NCBI RefSeq assembly: GCF_965139615.1
Contig: NZ_CBCSIQ010000021.1
Span: 1-64,000 of the forward strand
Direction: 5' to 3'
DNA: 64,000 nucleotides
Source: Kerstersia similis
GTDB lineage: Bacteria; Pseudomonadota; Gammaproteobacteria; Burkholderiales; Burkholderiaceae_B
The position numbers and the translations under genes were made by a program. Shown piece after piece: positions 1-16,659 of this stretch (position 1 is its first letter; each line of letters starts with the position of its first letter). Below the pieces are notes generated by a model, which was given only the letters and a program-made list of their open reading frames with translations, searched no databases and was not told the DNA's origin.

Positions 1-784
1 CCCCCACCCCGATGCCAACCGCCGAACTGCGCACAGTCAAGGGCAAATACTTGCGAATCATCTTCCATGGCGGAATGATCTTGCTGACGTTCTGCTTGAC
101 GGTCTTCGCATTGAGCTCATGCAGCTGCGCCAGAATTTCCGCCACGCCGAAAAAGCCGATCATCGCGGCGATGTAAGAAATCCCCGCCGTCAGTTCCAGG
201 CTGCCGAAAGTGAAGCGCGGCTGCGCCGTCAGCGGATCCAGGCCGACCGAACCAATCAACACACCCAGCGCGCCGGCAAACATGCCCTTGGAGATCGAAC
301 CGCCGGACAGGCTGCCTACCAGCAGCAGGCCCCAGGCCGCCAGCAGCAGGTATTCACGAGGCCCGAAGGTCAGCGCGAATTCCGACACCACGGGCGCGGC
401 GATGGCCAGCACCGCGATAGCGATGAAGCCGCCGATCACCGATACCACGGTCGTCAGGCCGATGGCCAGGCCGGCCTCGCCCCGCTTGGCAATCGGATAA
501 CCATCCAGCGAAGTGGCGATCTGCGCCGGCCCGCCAGGGATGTTCAGCAGGATGGAGGCGCGCGAGCCGCCATAGACGCCGCCCAGGTAAATCCCGGCAA
601 TCAGCACCAGCGCTTCATTCACCGGCCATTTGAAGGTGAAGGAAATCAGGATGGAGACCGCCATGGTGACCGACAGGCCAGGAATGGCGCCAATGTAGAT
701 GCCTGCGAACGTACCGATTGCCGCCATCATCAGCAGCTTGGGATCCGTCCAGGCGATCAGGAAATATTGCAATGCATCGTTCAT
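1..784 (-). CDS. tctA: Tripartite tricarboxylate transporter large permease TctA (N-terminal part, cut by window edge)
   Basis: Reading the minus strand from the ATG at 784 gives an open frame of about 261 residues that runs off the left edge. It begins MNDALQYFLIAWTDPKLLMM and continues with hydrophobic, glycine-rich segments including GAIPGLSVTMA and LLNIPGGPAQIATSLDGYP, which are hallmark loops of the TctA/DUF112 family. TctA proteins have about 500 residues and some 12 membrane segments, so roughly half is present. It is the large inner-membrane subunit that moves carboxylates delivered by the periplasmic TctC protein. The start lies one base after the tctB stop, so the genes are translationally close. 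The substrate cannot be read from sequence. Confidence 0.9.
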   Translation of the reverse strand, partial: MNDALQYFLIAWTDPKLLMMAAIGTFAGIYIGAIPGLSVTMAVSILISFTFKWPVNEALVLIAGIYLGGVYGGSRASILLNIPGGPAQIATSLDGYPIAKRGEAGLAIGLTTVVSVIGGFIAIAVLAIAAPVVSEFALTFGPREYLLLAAWGLLLVGSLSGGSISKGMFAGALGVLIGSVGLDPLTAQPRFTFGSLELTAGISYIAAMIGFFGVAEILAQLHELNAKTVKQNVSKIIPPWKMIRKYLPLTVRSSAVGIGVG

Positions 785-785
785 T

Positions 786-1271
786 TCAGATCCCTTGCAA
801 CCAGGTGCCCGCTGGCAGGATGACGGAGAACAGGGTTTCAAAGACCAGGTGAATCACACCCAGGAATACTGCCGGAACCAGCAGCGTTATCCACAACCTG
901 CGGCTGCCCAGCAGCAGCATGGTGCAGACCAGGAACAGATAGGAGGACAGCAGGAACCCCAGGCGTTCCATCAACACCATATAGGCCAGCATGGCCAGGC
1001 TGACCCAAAGCACGACCGGCGGAAGTACCTTGCGAAAGAACTCGGCTGCGACAGAGCCGGTAAATGCCGGCGATGCCTTGATCGTGCGCCAGACAAAATG
1101 CAGGGCGCAGATCACCATCAGAAAGGCTGCCGCCATGGGAAAGGACCCGGCGGACGCCAGGGACTCAAAGCCGGAAATGTCGTAGGCGTGCCAAAGGAGG
1201 AAGGCCGCCAGTCCCAATAACAGGATGACGAACACCAGTTCGCCTGCCTGGCGCTGTGCTTGTTGCTTCAT
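786..1271 (-). CDS. tctB: Tripartite tricarboxylate transporter small permease TctB
   Basis: This 161-residue protein has four hydrophobic stretches: VFVILLLGLAAFLLWHAYDI near the N-terminus, then FPMAAAFLMVICALHFVW, VLPPVVLWVSLAMLAYMVLM and LGFLLSSYLFLVCTMLLLG, with a further one close to the C-terminus. Size, topology and position between tctC and tctA fit the poorly conserved TctB family. TctB is the small membrane subunit of the secondary tripartite transporter and works with TctA in the inner membrane. It sits in the order tctC-tctB-tctA on the minus strand. Assignment rests mostly on context, because the TctB family has few fixed motifs. Confidence 0.85.
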   Translation of the reverse strand: MKQQAQRQAGELVFVILLLGLAAFLLWHAYDISGFESLASAGSFPMAAAFLMVICALHFVWRTIKASPAFTGSVAAEFFRKVLPPVVLWVSLAMLAYMVLMERLGFLLSSYLFLVCTMLLLGSRRLWITLLVPAVFLGVIHLVFETLFSVILPAGTWLQGI

Positions 1272-1411
1272 CGAATATCTCTCTTTTCCGTGCGCTCAGG
1301 CAAGGCGTCCGGCAAGTGTGGCAACACCTGCCGGACATCCTCCTGCCGTGCTTGTCGGAATTCAGGCTGCGGCCATTTCCCCAGGGAAATGGGCCTGCCT
1401 GCCACCTGTCA

Positions 1412-2413
1412 TCAAGGCTTGGGAATTCCCAGCGCCTCGGGGCTGGTCTTGGCTGCGCCGACCGAGTCATACAGCCAGGCCGTGGTGGATTGCCACTTGT
1501 CGAGGAAATCCTGGGCCTCCTGGCCGCTCAGGTTGAGCACCCGCGTACCGCGGTCTGCGTTGAACTTCAGGTAATCCGGCGATGCGGCCGCCTTGGAAAA
1601 AGCCTCCGACAGTTTCGCCTTGATGGCATCCGGCGTTTCCTTGCGGACGAAGACCCCATAGAACGGGCCCCATGGCAGGTGGCGCTCCAGCCCGCTGAGC
1701 GCAGCGGCTTGCGTCATCGGCGGAATGTCGCCGAAGGGCTCGGTACGCAATACACCCAGTGCCTTCAGGCGGCCCGCCTTCACATGTTCCAGGACGGCGC
1801 CGGAAGCAATGAAGCCGATATCGGCATGGCCGCCCTGCAGCGCGGCAATTGCCGGGCCATCGCCATCAAACGGAACGAGGGTCGTTTCAAAAGGCGTGAC
1901 GTCGTTGATCATGGCATTGATCGTGAAGGGCACGGTGCCCTGCCCGGCAATGTATTGCTTGATCTTCTTGGGGTTGGCCTTGACGTACTCGAACAGCTCC
2001 TGTGTGGTATTGGCCGGTACTTTGGGATTGGCCACCAGCAGGATGGAGTCGTTGATCGACACGATATTGATGGGCGTGAATTCGCCGAAGTCGAAGGGCG
2101 CCAGGTTCAAGACACGGAACAGGGCCTGCGGTTCCGCCGCCATGAGAACGGTGTAGCCGTCGGGTTGCTGGCGCAGGACGAAATTTGCACCAACGGCACC
2201 CGAACCACCGGTCCGGTTCTGGATGACCAGTTTCTTGCCCAGCTCGTCTTCAGCCAGCGGCGCCAGCGCGCGCATGGCAACGTCCGTCGCGCCACCCGCC
2301 CCCCAGGGTACGATCGCCGTAATATCACGGCGCGGATAATCGTCGGCCTGTGCCGGCGCAGCCGCCGCCCCCAGAATACCGGCCAGCACCAGCGCGCCCA
2401 AGCAGCGTTTCAT
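1412..2413 (-). CDS. tctC: Periplasmic solute-binding protein of TctC (Bug) family
   Basis: The protein starts with a classical Sec signal peptide (MKRCLGALVLAGILGAAA, cleavage probably after APAQA), then DDYPRRDITAIVPWGAGGATDVAMRAL, the typical ligand-binding loop of the Bug/TctC family. Later blocks include QNRTGGSGAVGANFV and HADIGFIASGAVLEHVKAGRLKALGV, also family signatures. The mature protein has about 310 residues, the usual size. Three in-frame ATGs at 2413, 2422 and 2431 are possible. I chose 2413 because AGGA lies nine bases upstream and the signal peptide then begins MKR. It binds a carboxylate in the periplasm for TctBA. Bug proteins are greatly expanded in Bordetella-group genomes. 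An IclR-type palindrome lies about 80 bp upstream. Confidence 0.93.
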   Translation of the reverse strand: MKRCLGALVLAGILGAAAAPAQADDYPRRDITAIVPWGAGGATDVAMRALAPLAEDELGKKLVIQNRTGGSGAVGANFVLRQQPDGYTVLMAAEPQALFRVLNLAPFDFGEFTPINIVSINDSILLVANPKVPANTTQELFEYVKANPKKIKQYIAGQGTVPFTINAMINDVTPFETTLVPFDGDGPAIAALQGGHADIGFIASGAVLEHVKAGRLKALGVLRTEPFGDIPPMTQAAALSGLERHLPWGPFYGVFVRKETPDAIKAKLSEAFSKAAASPDYLKFNADRGTRVLNLSGQEAQDFLDKWQSTTAWLYDSVGAAKTSPEALGIPKP

Positions 2414-2493
2414 GATTGCCATTCCTGTCATCCCCTTTGCGTTTTTGGGTTCGTTGCCGCGCTCTCCCCGGCAAATTCGGAACCTGATTAATA

Positions 2494-2513
2494 TTTGGAA
2501 CTGGATTCTATTT
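2494..2513. promoter_or_regulatory. Putative IclR-type operator, copy 1 (tctC side)
   Basis: TTTGGAACTGGATTCTATTT is a near-palindrome around GGA-ACtgGATTC. It shares its core and its right flank TTCTATTT with the copies at 2743 and 5389. It lies about 80 bp upstream of the tctC start. The neighbouring IclR protein is the obvious candidate to bind. This is inference from sequence repetition. Confidence 0.5.
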
Positions 2514-2742
2514 GAAACAAGATTCACCCAATCAACCATCGGGGATTCCCCTAATTCAGCCAGGTTTCAGATTTCCCGCAAGCAGGAGATAAAGGCAAGC
2601 ACTCAACAGGCTGTCGGCAGACATTTGGCAGGTATGACAGCCTTGCCAGGGTCTCCCGCAGCATCCGCCAGGCCAGGCGACTTGCATGAAGCCGTCCAGG
2701 CCGGCAGTTCCGATGCCTGACTTCTGCCGCCGGGCTTAGCGC

Positions 2743-2761
2743 TTGGAATCTCGTTCTATTT
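2743..2761. promoter_or_regulatory. Putative IclR-type operator, copy 2 (iclR side)
   Basis: TTGGAATCTCGTTCTATTT matches copy 1 and copy 3 at most positions. It lies about 160 bp upstream of iclR and could serve autoregulation. The right half is less symmetrical than in copy 3. Confidence 0.45.
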
Positions 2762-2918
2762 GACATAGGATGCAGATCCAAGGCCAAGCACGGCAGCGGT
2801 ACGCGTGCAGGCTGGCTCTCGCCCCAAGCGGCGTGCCAGCCTTGCAAATCGCCCCACCGGATACGTAAGATGCCGCGTCTCCATTGCGAGACAGCCTTAT
2901 TTGATAGGATCGTTGCAA

Positions 2919-3704
2919 ATGCCCCCCTCCCGCGACCGAGCCTTGCGAGTCGTCGAATTGCTGGCCCATGCTTCAGACGGGCTGCCCATGTCGGAAATTG
3001 CGGAACGCCTCGCGATTCCCAAGACCGCCATCCATCGCTTGCTGAGCGATCTGCAGCATATGGGCTATGTCAGCCATACCCATGATGGCCGTTTCTGCCT
3101 GACGGTGAAGATTATTTCCGTCGCGCTGGACTATCTGGCTGCGACAGGCCTGACCGACGCCGTGCAGCCGCCACTGGACTATGCCGCCCGGCAAAGCGGC
3201 GAGCTGGTGCGCCTGGCCGTCGTCAATCGCGAGCAATTGATCTGGATTGCGAAGGCCCAAGGCGCCGGGCCCGGTTTGCGTTATGAGCCCGGCCCAGGCT
3301 GTATCGTGAACCTCGCCGCAACCGCAACAGGCCTGGCCTGGCTGGCCACCCTGCCGGAAGATCAGGCCCTGCGTCTCATCGCGGAACAGGGGCTGGCGCC
3401 TGAACCCACCCAAGGCCCGCATGCGCCACGCTCCCTCCAGGCAGTGCTGGCCCAGTTGGAGAAAGTCCGGGCGCAAGGCCACGCTATGATATTCGACTCC
3501 AATGAGCAGGGCATGAGCGCCCTGGCCGTGCCTGTATTCAGCCCGGTCAGCCGTCAGGCGCTGGGCGCCTTGTGTATTACCGGCCCGTCTTTCCGTTTCA
3601 CACAGGAACGCATGCAGGCCTTGCTTCCCGTCGCCCTGGAAACTGCCTCGGCGCTTGGCCGTGCCAGCCGGGAATCACCGCTGCTGACGCGTACCGTGGG
3701 ATAG
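2919..3704 (+). CDS. IclR-family transcriptional regulator
   Basis: From the ATG at 2919 (AGGA nine bases upstream) the protein has 261 residues. Residues 1-70 form the winged helix-turn-helix, with LPMSEIAERLAIPKTAIHRLLSDLQHMGYV as the recognition region. The remainder is the IclR effector domain with blocks such as ELVRLAVVNREQLIWIAKAQG, GCIVNLAATATGLAWLA and GMSALAVPVF. IclR proteins bind small carboxylates or aromatics and repress or activate neighbouring transport and catabolic genes. It sits divergently to tctCBA and convergently to an MFS permease gene. The three similar palindromes in this island suggest it controls itself and both transporters. An earlier in-frame start at 2805 would add a non-conserved stretch, so I rejected it. 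Confidence 0.9.
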   Translation: MPPSRDRALRVVELLAHASDGLPMSEIAERLAIPKTAIHRLLSDLQHMGYVSHTHDGRFCLTVKIISVALDYLAATGLTDAVQPPLDYAARQSGELVRLAVVNREQLIWIAKAQGAGPGLRYEPGPGCIVNLAATATGLAWLATLPEDQALRLIAEQGLAPEPTQGPHAPRSLQAVLAQLEKVRAQGHAMIFDSNEQGMSALAVPVFSPVSRQALGALCITGPSFRFTQERMQALLPVALETASALGRASRESPLLTRTVG

Positions 3705-3736
3705 GCGTGCGCTGTGCTGCGGCAGCAGGCAGCATG

Positions 3737-3763
3737 AAAAAGGCCAGCCGGCAGGCTGGCCTT
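3737..3763 (-). terminator. Rho-independent terminator of the MFS gene
   Basis: Inverted repeat AAGGCCAGCC-ggca-GGCTGGCCTT. Read on the minus strand it ends in TTTTTC, as expected for an intrinsic terminator about 70 bp after the MFS stop codon. On the plus strand the T-run is poor, but it may also help stop iclR transcription. Confidence 0.8.
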
Positions 3764-3834
3764 GTCTATGGCGGCAACCGCGAGACGCCGACGCGGCTCA
3801 CGGCCAGCCCATCTGCGGCCTGCGCTTTGCCGTT

Positions 3835-5238
3835 TCAGCCCTTGGCGGCACGCGCCTTGGCAATCGCTTCGGCACGCAAGCGGTCGTACTCGTCCTTGGG
3901 CACAGGTTTGGCATTCGGTTCGCCCAGTTCATGACTGCGAATCCGGTACGTTTCCCGCGCGGTCCAGGCCGCCATGGCGGCTATCACCGTCACACCAAAG
4001 GCGATGGAACCGACGACCAGCGGAATGCTGCGCGACTCCGGCGGCGCCACGATGGTAAACAGCGCGGGCAGCAGCGCGGAAATGGTCGTGCCGGTATTCT
4101 GCGCGATAGCCATGGCCGAAACGCGGGTACGGGCCGGGAACAGTTCGGGAAAGTAGCTCGGGAAAATGGCGTTGTAGCCTTGGTAAACCACCCCCCACAT
4201 CAGCAGCGAGAAAGTGATGGCCAGCGGCACGCTCTTGATGCTGATGGCATAGAGATAGGCGAATGCCAGCAGGCCCGACACCAATGCCCCGACAATAATC
4301 GGCGGACGGCGGCCGATACGATCGGAGAGGTTACCCACGAACGGAATGATCAGCACGGCCAGGCAGTTGCCCAGCACAGGAATCCAGAGATAGACATCCT
4401 TGGCGAAGCCGATGCCATACGCCGGCTGCACCGCATATGCCGCACCGAAAATCGTGGCGATCACGGGAATGACGTTCATCAGGGCCATGCAGGCAACACG
4501 CAGCATATCGCGCCAGTAGTATTTGAACGCGTCCAGAACCGGCGTGCGCAGCGGGGCGCCATCCTTGGCTTCCTCACGGAAAATCGGAGTCTCGTCCACC
4601 TTGCGGCGGATGATATAGCCCATGATGATGACAATGAAGCTCAGCAGGAACGGAATGCGCCAGCCCCAGCTGTTGAAGGCATCTTCCGGCATGTAGTGCG
4701 CCAGCGGCAGGAACACGGCCGCCGCCAGGATCTGGCCGACCTGCACCCCTTGCAGCGTGAAGCTGGCAAAAAAGCCACGGCGGCCAAACGGCGAGTGCTC
4801 CAGAATCATCGAGCTGGCCCCCGAGATTTCACCGGCAACGGCAAAACCCTGCACCAGACGCAGCAAAACCAGCAAGGTTGGCGCCAACAGGCCCGCCTGG
4901 TTATATGTCGGGAGCAGGCCCACGGCAATCGTGGAAAAGCCCATCAGGAACATACATGTCAGCAGGACATTCTTGCGGCCTTTCGTGTCTCCCCAATGCC
5001 CCAGGACGAAAGCGCCGATAGGACGCGCCACATACCCGACACCATAGGTGGCCAGTGACGCCACAATGGCAACTTTCGGATCGGTGCTGGGAAAGAAAAT
5101 CTGTGGAAACACCAAGGCTGCCGCCGTGGCGTAAATGAAGAAATCGTAGTATTCGAGTACAGAACCCAACCAGCCGCTTGCCGTCGCGCGACGGGTCTGG
5201 ATGGCATGTTCCGCATGCCCGGTATCGCTCTTTGTCAT
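3835..5238 (-). CDS. MFS transporter, metabolite:H+ symporter (MHS/ShiA-like) family
   Basis: The 467-residue protein starts at the ATG at 5238, which has AGAGGAGC upstream. It begins with a short cytoplasmic tail followed by SGWLGSVLEYYDFFIYATAAALVF, the first helix typical of the MHS family that includes ShiA and KgtP. GHWGDTKGRKNVLL and VGNLSDRIGRRPPIIVG are the two loop 2/3 and loop 8/9 signatures of the major facilitator superfamily. Twelve hydrophobic segments can be followed. Such permeases take up shikimate, ketoglutarate, aromatic acids or similar carboxylates with protons. The gene is probably under the adjacent IclR regulator, because a good copy of the shared palindrome lies 150 bp upstream. 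The exact substrate is unknown. Confidence 0.9.
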   Translation of the reverse strand: MTKSDTGHAEHAIQTRRATASGWLGSVLEYYDFFIYATAAALVFPQIFFPSTDPKVAIVASLATYGVGYVARPIGAFVLGHWGDTKGRKNVLLTCMFLMGFSTIAVGLLPTYNQAGLLAPTLLVLLRLVQGFAVAGEISGASSMILEHSPFGRRGFFASFTLQGVQVGQILAAAVFLPLAHYMPEDAFNSWGWRIPFLLSFIVIIMGYIIRRKVDETPIFREEAKDGAPLRTPVLDAFKYYWRDMLRVACMALMNVIPVIATIFGAAYAVQPAYGIGFAKDVYLWIPVLGNCLAVLIIPFVGNLSDRIGRRPPIIVGALVSGLLAFAYLYAISIKSVPLAITFSLLMWGVVYQGYNAIFPSYFPELFPARTRVSAMAIAQNTGTTISALLPALFTIVAPPESRSIPLVVGSIAFGVTVIAAMAAWTARETYRIRSHELGEPNAKPVPKDEYDRLRAEAIAKARAAKG

Positions 5239-5388
5239 ATGTGCTCCTCTATTCCACTCTCTTGAGAGCGGAGCTGCTGGCATGCACCAGCGTCAACGCC
5301 CATTCTTATGCCAGGCAGGGGGCTGTGTGATGCCTGGCAGAATCCGGAATGAAATTCCTTTTTCCGAATTTTTCCTTATTTTTGGAAA

Positions 5389-5408
5389 TTGGAATCGGAT
5401 TCTAATTT
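5389..5408. promoter_or_regulatory. Putative IclR-type operator, copy 3 (MFS side)
   Basis: TTGGAATCGGATTCTAATTT is the most symmetrical of the three copies, with arms TTGGAATC and GATTCTAA around a single G. It lies about 150 bp upstream of the MFS start. Its presence at a second transcription unit is the main reason to think the copies form one regulon. Confidence 0.5.
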
Positions 5409-5975
5409 ATGAAGCTTGCAGAAGCCTGAATCCGGGCTTCACAAATTCCACTATCAGTTATGCCGGGAAATCATCACGGCTCATTCAGCCTGTGGATAAA
5501 AGTGTGAAGAACATCGGCCCGGACAAGCCTGGAAGTCCGTACAGTACCTCCTTGCGCAGTGGCTTGCCTCCAGGCTTCCCGTCCCGTTCCCAGGTCGGCA
5601 CATCCTTATGGCGCCAGCGATCTGCCCCGGAAAATCGAAAGCGTCAGACGCGCCACACCCCCCCTCTCGGCAAGAATTCTGGTCTGCCAGGCAGGCGCTG
5701 GAAACAGCCATGCAGGATTTCATCCCTACCTGGAAAGCCGCATGAAATATGGATTTATTAGAAAATAACGAAATCCTGTCTCGCACTTTTCCCGCACGAA
5801 TGGGCAAGATGGCGCCATTCGTACAACATGTCCATCGGCCCCTGCGGCCCGACGCACCGCCTCCCCGGCCTGCTTCCGCCCATGTCCTGCCAGACCCGGC
5901 AAAATAGTTTTCCACAGGTTGCTTGCAGAAACTCAGCGATATTTGCAAAATCTGTGGATAACTTTTCTTTCAGCG

Positions 5976-6003
5976 AAAAAAAACAGCCCCTGGATCAGGG
6001 GCT
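5976..6003 (-). terminator. Rho-independent terminator of doxX/dodA
   Basis: Inverted repeat AGCCCCTG-gat-CAGGGGCT. On the minus strand it is followed by eight Ts, a textbook intrinsic terminator about 35 bp after the doxX stop. Confidence 0.92.
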
Positions 6004-6037
6004 GGCTACTCGAACCGCGATACGAAGATCGCGGCGT

Positions 6038-6457
6038 TCAGTCGCGTGAACGCTTGAGCGCATAGGCGCCGTCACCCAGCAGCGCCAGCGCCGCCGCAGC
6101 GACTGCCAGAAACACCGGATACTCCCAGCCGCCATTCGGGTTGGAGAAGCTCCAGCCGTTACTGAAATGCACGGTTGCCGCCGCCAGCAACTGCACTGCG
6201 GCAATCGCAGCCACCCACCGCGGGAAAATACCCAGGATCAAGGCCACGCCACCCAGCAATTCAAATGCCGTGACCGGGTACGCCATCCAGCCCGGAAAAC
6301 CGACAGACTCGAAGAAACCGGCAGTGCCTGGCAAGGTAAATACCAGCAGTTTGGTCAAACCGTGTGCCAGATACATGATGCCCAGCGCCAAGCGCAGCAG
6401 CAACGCGGCATACGGCGCGGTATTCACGGCCACGGCAGTTTGTTGACGATCATTCAT
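6038..6457 (-). CDS. DoxX family inner-membrane protein
   Basis: This 139-residue protein has four hydrophobic segments with the family signature ALLLRLALGIMYLAHGLTKL near residues 19-38, then GWMAYPVTAFELLGGVALILG and two C-terminal helices. A strong Shine-Dalgarno sequence (AGAGGAAAA) precedes the ATG at 6457. DoxX-like proteins are small membrane proteins, often next to oxidoreductases. Some take part in redox or thiol-stress complexes and others have no known activity. It lies 14 bp downstream of the dioxygenase gene on the same strand, so the two are probably co-transcribed, and a terminator follows directly. The biochemical role is not known. Confidence 0.88.
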   Translation of the reverse strand: MNDRQQTAVAVNTAPYAALLLRLALGIMYLAHGLTKLLVFTLPGTAGFFESVGFPGWMAYPVTAFELLGGVALILGIFPRWVAAIAAVQLLAAATVHFSNGWSFSNPNGGWEYPVFLAVAAAALALLGDGAYALKRSRD

Positions 6458-6471
6458 GATTGTTTTCCTCT

Positions 6472-7293
6472 TTACTGTGGACGGGCTTGTGCCGGTACGC
6501 CCCAGGCATATGACTCCATTGCCAGCACGCCATACGTTACACCACCATCAAACACTTGCACCGCTTCACTGTCTTCCGTCGCCCCCGCGGCAATCAACAA
6601 AGGCAAGAAATGTTCGTCCGTAGGATGGGCGCGCACGGCTTCCGGCGCCAGGCGGCGATAGTCTGCCAGCCGTTGCCAATCCCCTGCCTGGACCGTCTCC
6701 CTGACCCAATGGGTGAAGGCCAAAGCATAGGCCTCGGCATCGCCCGTACCGGATGCACCTGCCTCGCGGCTGATCTCGTACAGGTTATGGGTCAGGCTGC
6801 CCGAAGCCAGCAACAGCACGCCTTCATCCCGCAACGGCCGCAAGGCGCGGCCCAAGGCCAGTGCCGCATGGGTATCCAGCGGATACGGCAAGGCGACCTG
6901 GAACACCGGTACATCGGCATCGGGATACAAATAGCGCAAAGGCACCCAGGCGCCATGATCCAGGCCACGCGTCTCATCCAGGCCGGTTGCAATACCAGCC
7001 TGCTGCAACAGTGTTGCCACACGGGCCGCCAATGCCGGCGCCCCCTGGGCAGGATATTGCAAGGTATAAAGCTCTGCCGGGAACCCGCCGAAATCATGGA
7101 TGGTTTCCTGTTGCGTGGCCGCGCTGATCAAGGCGCCACCCCGCGTCATCCAGTGCGGCGAGATCACTACGATGGCAGACGGGCGGGCCAATGCTACCCC
7201 CAACTGGCGCAGTTGCGGGCCAGCCAGCCCCGGCTCCACGGCAAAGGTCGGGGAGCCATGCGAAACGAACAATACAGCTTGCTTGGCAGACAT
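6472..7293 (-). CDS. DODA-type extradiol aromatic ring-opening dioxygenase (LigB superfamily)
   Basis: The 273-residue protein begins SAKQAVLFVSHGSPTFAVEP. The SHGSP motif supplies the first metal histidine and VVISPHWMTRGG the second. LASGSLTHNLYE and AHPTDEHFLPLLIAAGA carry further conserved histidines. This is the pattern of the 4,5-DOPA dioxygenase/YgiD branch of the LigB superfamily, which cleaves catechols in the extradiol position. Some members of the branch bind zinc rather than iron. Size is typical (about 260-270). It forms a two-gene unit with doxX. The 5' leader has a clean 8 bp hairpin (CACTGGTG/CACCAGTG, 7367-7386) of unknown use. The physiological substrate cannot be deduced. 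Confidence 0.9.
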   Translation of the reverse strand: MSAKQAVLFVSHGSPTFAVEPGLAGPQLRQLGVALARPSAIVVISPHWMTRGGALISAATQQETIHDFGGFPAELYTLQYPAQGAPALAARVATLLQQAGIATGLDETRGLDHGAWVPLRYLYPDADVPVFQVALPYPLDTHAALALGRALRPLRDEGVLLLASGSLTHNLYEISREAGASGTGDAEAYALAFTHWVRETVQAGDWQRLADYRRLAPEAVRAHPTDEHFLPLLIAAGATEDSEAVQVFDGGVTYGVLAMESYAWGVPAQARPQ

Positions 7294-7523
7294 GATTCAC
7301 TCCTCTATCAGCCCGACTCCGCTGACCATCCCTGGTGGGCGCCAACGCTTCCGGGCGGGTGACAATCACTGGTGATACCACCAGTGCGTCTGTGCTGCCG
7401 CATGTGCATGCGTGCCAGCACAGAACCGATGGAGTGAATTGTAGGGATGAACAATCAGGCAATAAATATGCCTTAAAACAATTCAATGTCTCTATTTAAA
7501 AGATAATCCCGGGCATGGCCGGC

Positions 7524-8036
7524 TCAGAGCGCCAGGGTCATCCAGCTGGCGCCCGCGCCATAGCCCGCCAGCTTGTGCTCTACCGGGCTGCCAGGCTGCA
7601 CCTCGACTGGCGCAAAACCATGGCGCAGCCAATAGGCCCGGGCATGGCCCAGCGAAACCAGCGCTGCGCGCCGCATGCCGGCGACCTGCGCCCATTGCCT
7701 GCCAAAGCTCAACAAGCGGCTGGCCACGCCTTGTCCGGCCATGCGGGGTGCCACGGCACAATCGTGCAGGAACCAGGTATCGGCAGGTTGCGGCAAGCCT
7801 TGCAGCGGCGCATTGAGCGCAGGCGGCAGGCCTTCGTCCCAGGGATAGGAAATCAGATAACCGCACACGCTGGTATTTCCGGCGCGAGCCACCCAGCAGC
7901 TCGTCCCCGCCAATGCCAGACGGTTGGCATAGAAATCCGCATCTTCAAGAATATCGGCATCGTAAACCTGGGCCTGCAAGTCCAGAACGGCATCCAGGTC
8001 TTCCAGCCGCATGGTCTCGATATGAACCGGCGTCAT
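7524..8036 (-). CDS. GNAT family N-acetyltransferase
   Basis: The ATG at 8036 with GGAG upstream gives a 170-residue protein. Upstream in-frame codons overlap the rpoC terminator and read as low-complexity arginine-rich sequence, so they are not used. HIETMRLEDLDAVLDLQAQVY is the usual alpha1 region of GNAT enzymes, and DCAVAPRMAGQGVASRLLSF contains the acetyl-CoA pyrophosphate-binding loop (R-x-x-G-x-G/A). HARAYWLRHGFAPV is the conserved beta-strand near the end. It should transfer an acyl group from CoA to an amine, but the acceptor is unknown. It sits immediately downstream of rpoC, separated by the terminator. Confidence 0.85.
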   Translation of the reverse strand: MTPVHIETMRLEDLDAVLDLQAQVYDADILEDADFYANRLALAGTSCWVARAGNTSVCGYLISYPWDEGLPPALNAPLQGLPQPADTWFLHDCAVAPRMAGQGVASRLLSFGRQWAQVAGMRRAALVSLGHARAYWLRHGFAPVEVQPGSPVEHKLAGYGAGASWMTLAL

Positions 8037-8046
8037 GACAACTCCA

Positions 8047-8087
8047 TAAAAAACAAACCCCCATGCCGCCCGAGGCAACATGGGGGA
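8047..8087 (-). terminator. Rho-independent terminator of the rpoBC operon
   Basis: Arms CCCCCATG (8058-8065) and CATGGGGG (8079-8086) are followed on the minus strand by a T-rich run. A second perfect 9 bp hairpin (CCGCCGCGT/ACGCGGCGG, 8095-8115) lies between this and the rpoC stop. Together they end the large transcription/translation operon. Confidence 0.88.
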
Positions 8088-8130
8088 GTCAAGCCCGCCG
8101 CGTATCACGCGGCGGAATCTTGTACGGGGA

Positions 8131-16496
<8,366 letters not shown>

Positions 16497-16613
16497 GAGC
16501 ACTCCGACTCGAGGTTGCATGGACCGTCAAACCACGGCCCCAGGTACGACTCCAGGAAATCCGACTGCGGGACAAAACCCAGCTGGCCAGATGGGTTTCC
16601 TGGAAACGCAAAA

Positions 16614-16644
16614 GCCCGGAGGAGGCACCAAGACCTCTCCGGGC
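16614..16644 (-). terminator. rplL-rpoB intergenic attenuator hairpin
   Basis: Arms GCCCGGAGGAGG (16614-16625) and CCTCTCCGGGC (16634-16644), with one bulged base, lie 15 bp after the rplL stop. On the minus strand the stem is followed by GGGCTTTTGC, a short T-run. A partial terminator at this place is known in proteobacterial rplJL-rpoBC operons, where it keeps polymerase expression below that of L7/L12. The call is by position and shape. Confidence 0.75.
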
Positions 16645-16659
16645 AGCAAAACGCAGGTC

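Larger units (their letters stand above)
2414..2918. promoter_or_regulatory. Divergent control region between tctC and iclR
   Basis: No gene is supported in this 505 bp stretch. It separates the minus-strand tctCBA operon from the plus-strand iclR gene and must hold both promoters. It contains two near-palindromic sites listed separately (2494-2513 and 2743-2761) that resemble a third site upstream of the MFS gene. A further half-site-like stretch, TTATTTGATAGGAT, lies just before iclR. I saw no convincing sigma-70 hexamer pair. Confidence 0.6.
5239..6037. other. 800 bp gene-free region with DnaA-box-like sites
   Basis: No open frame here looks coding. Frames of 150-190 codons exist on both strands but have no recognisable protein character. 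The stretch holds one palindrome of the IclR-type set (5389-5408), two exact TGTGGATAA sequences (5491-5499 and 5953-5961, the reverse complement of the consensus DnaA box) and one near match TTTTCCACA at 5908-5916. The last two face each other about 36 bp apart. The doxX terminator ends the region. Its role is unknown. Confidence 0.5.

Noticed and set aside
1256..2491. A 411-codon plus-strand frame opposite tctC
   Set aside because: The minus strand encodes a clear TctC protein with signal peptide. The plus frame has no family features.
5481..5948. A 155-codon minus-strand frame in the 5.2-6.0 kb gap
   Set aside because: Cys/Gly/Arg-rich with no hydrophobic core, no ribosome binding site and no recognisable motif.
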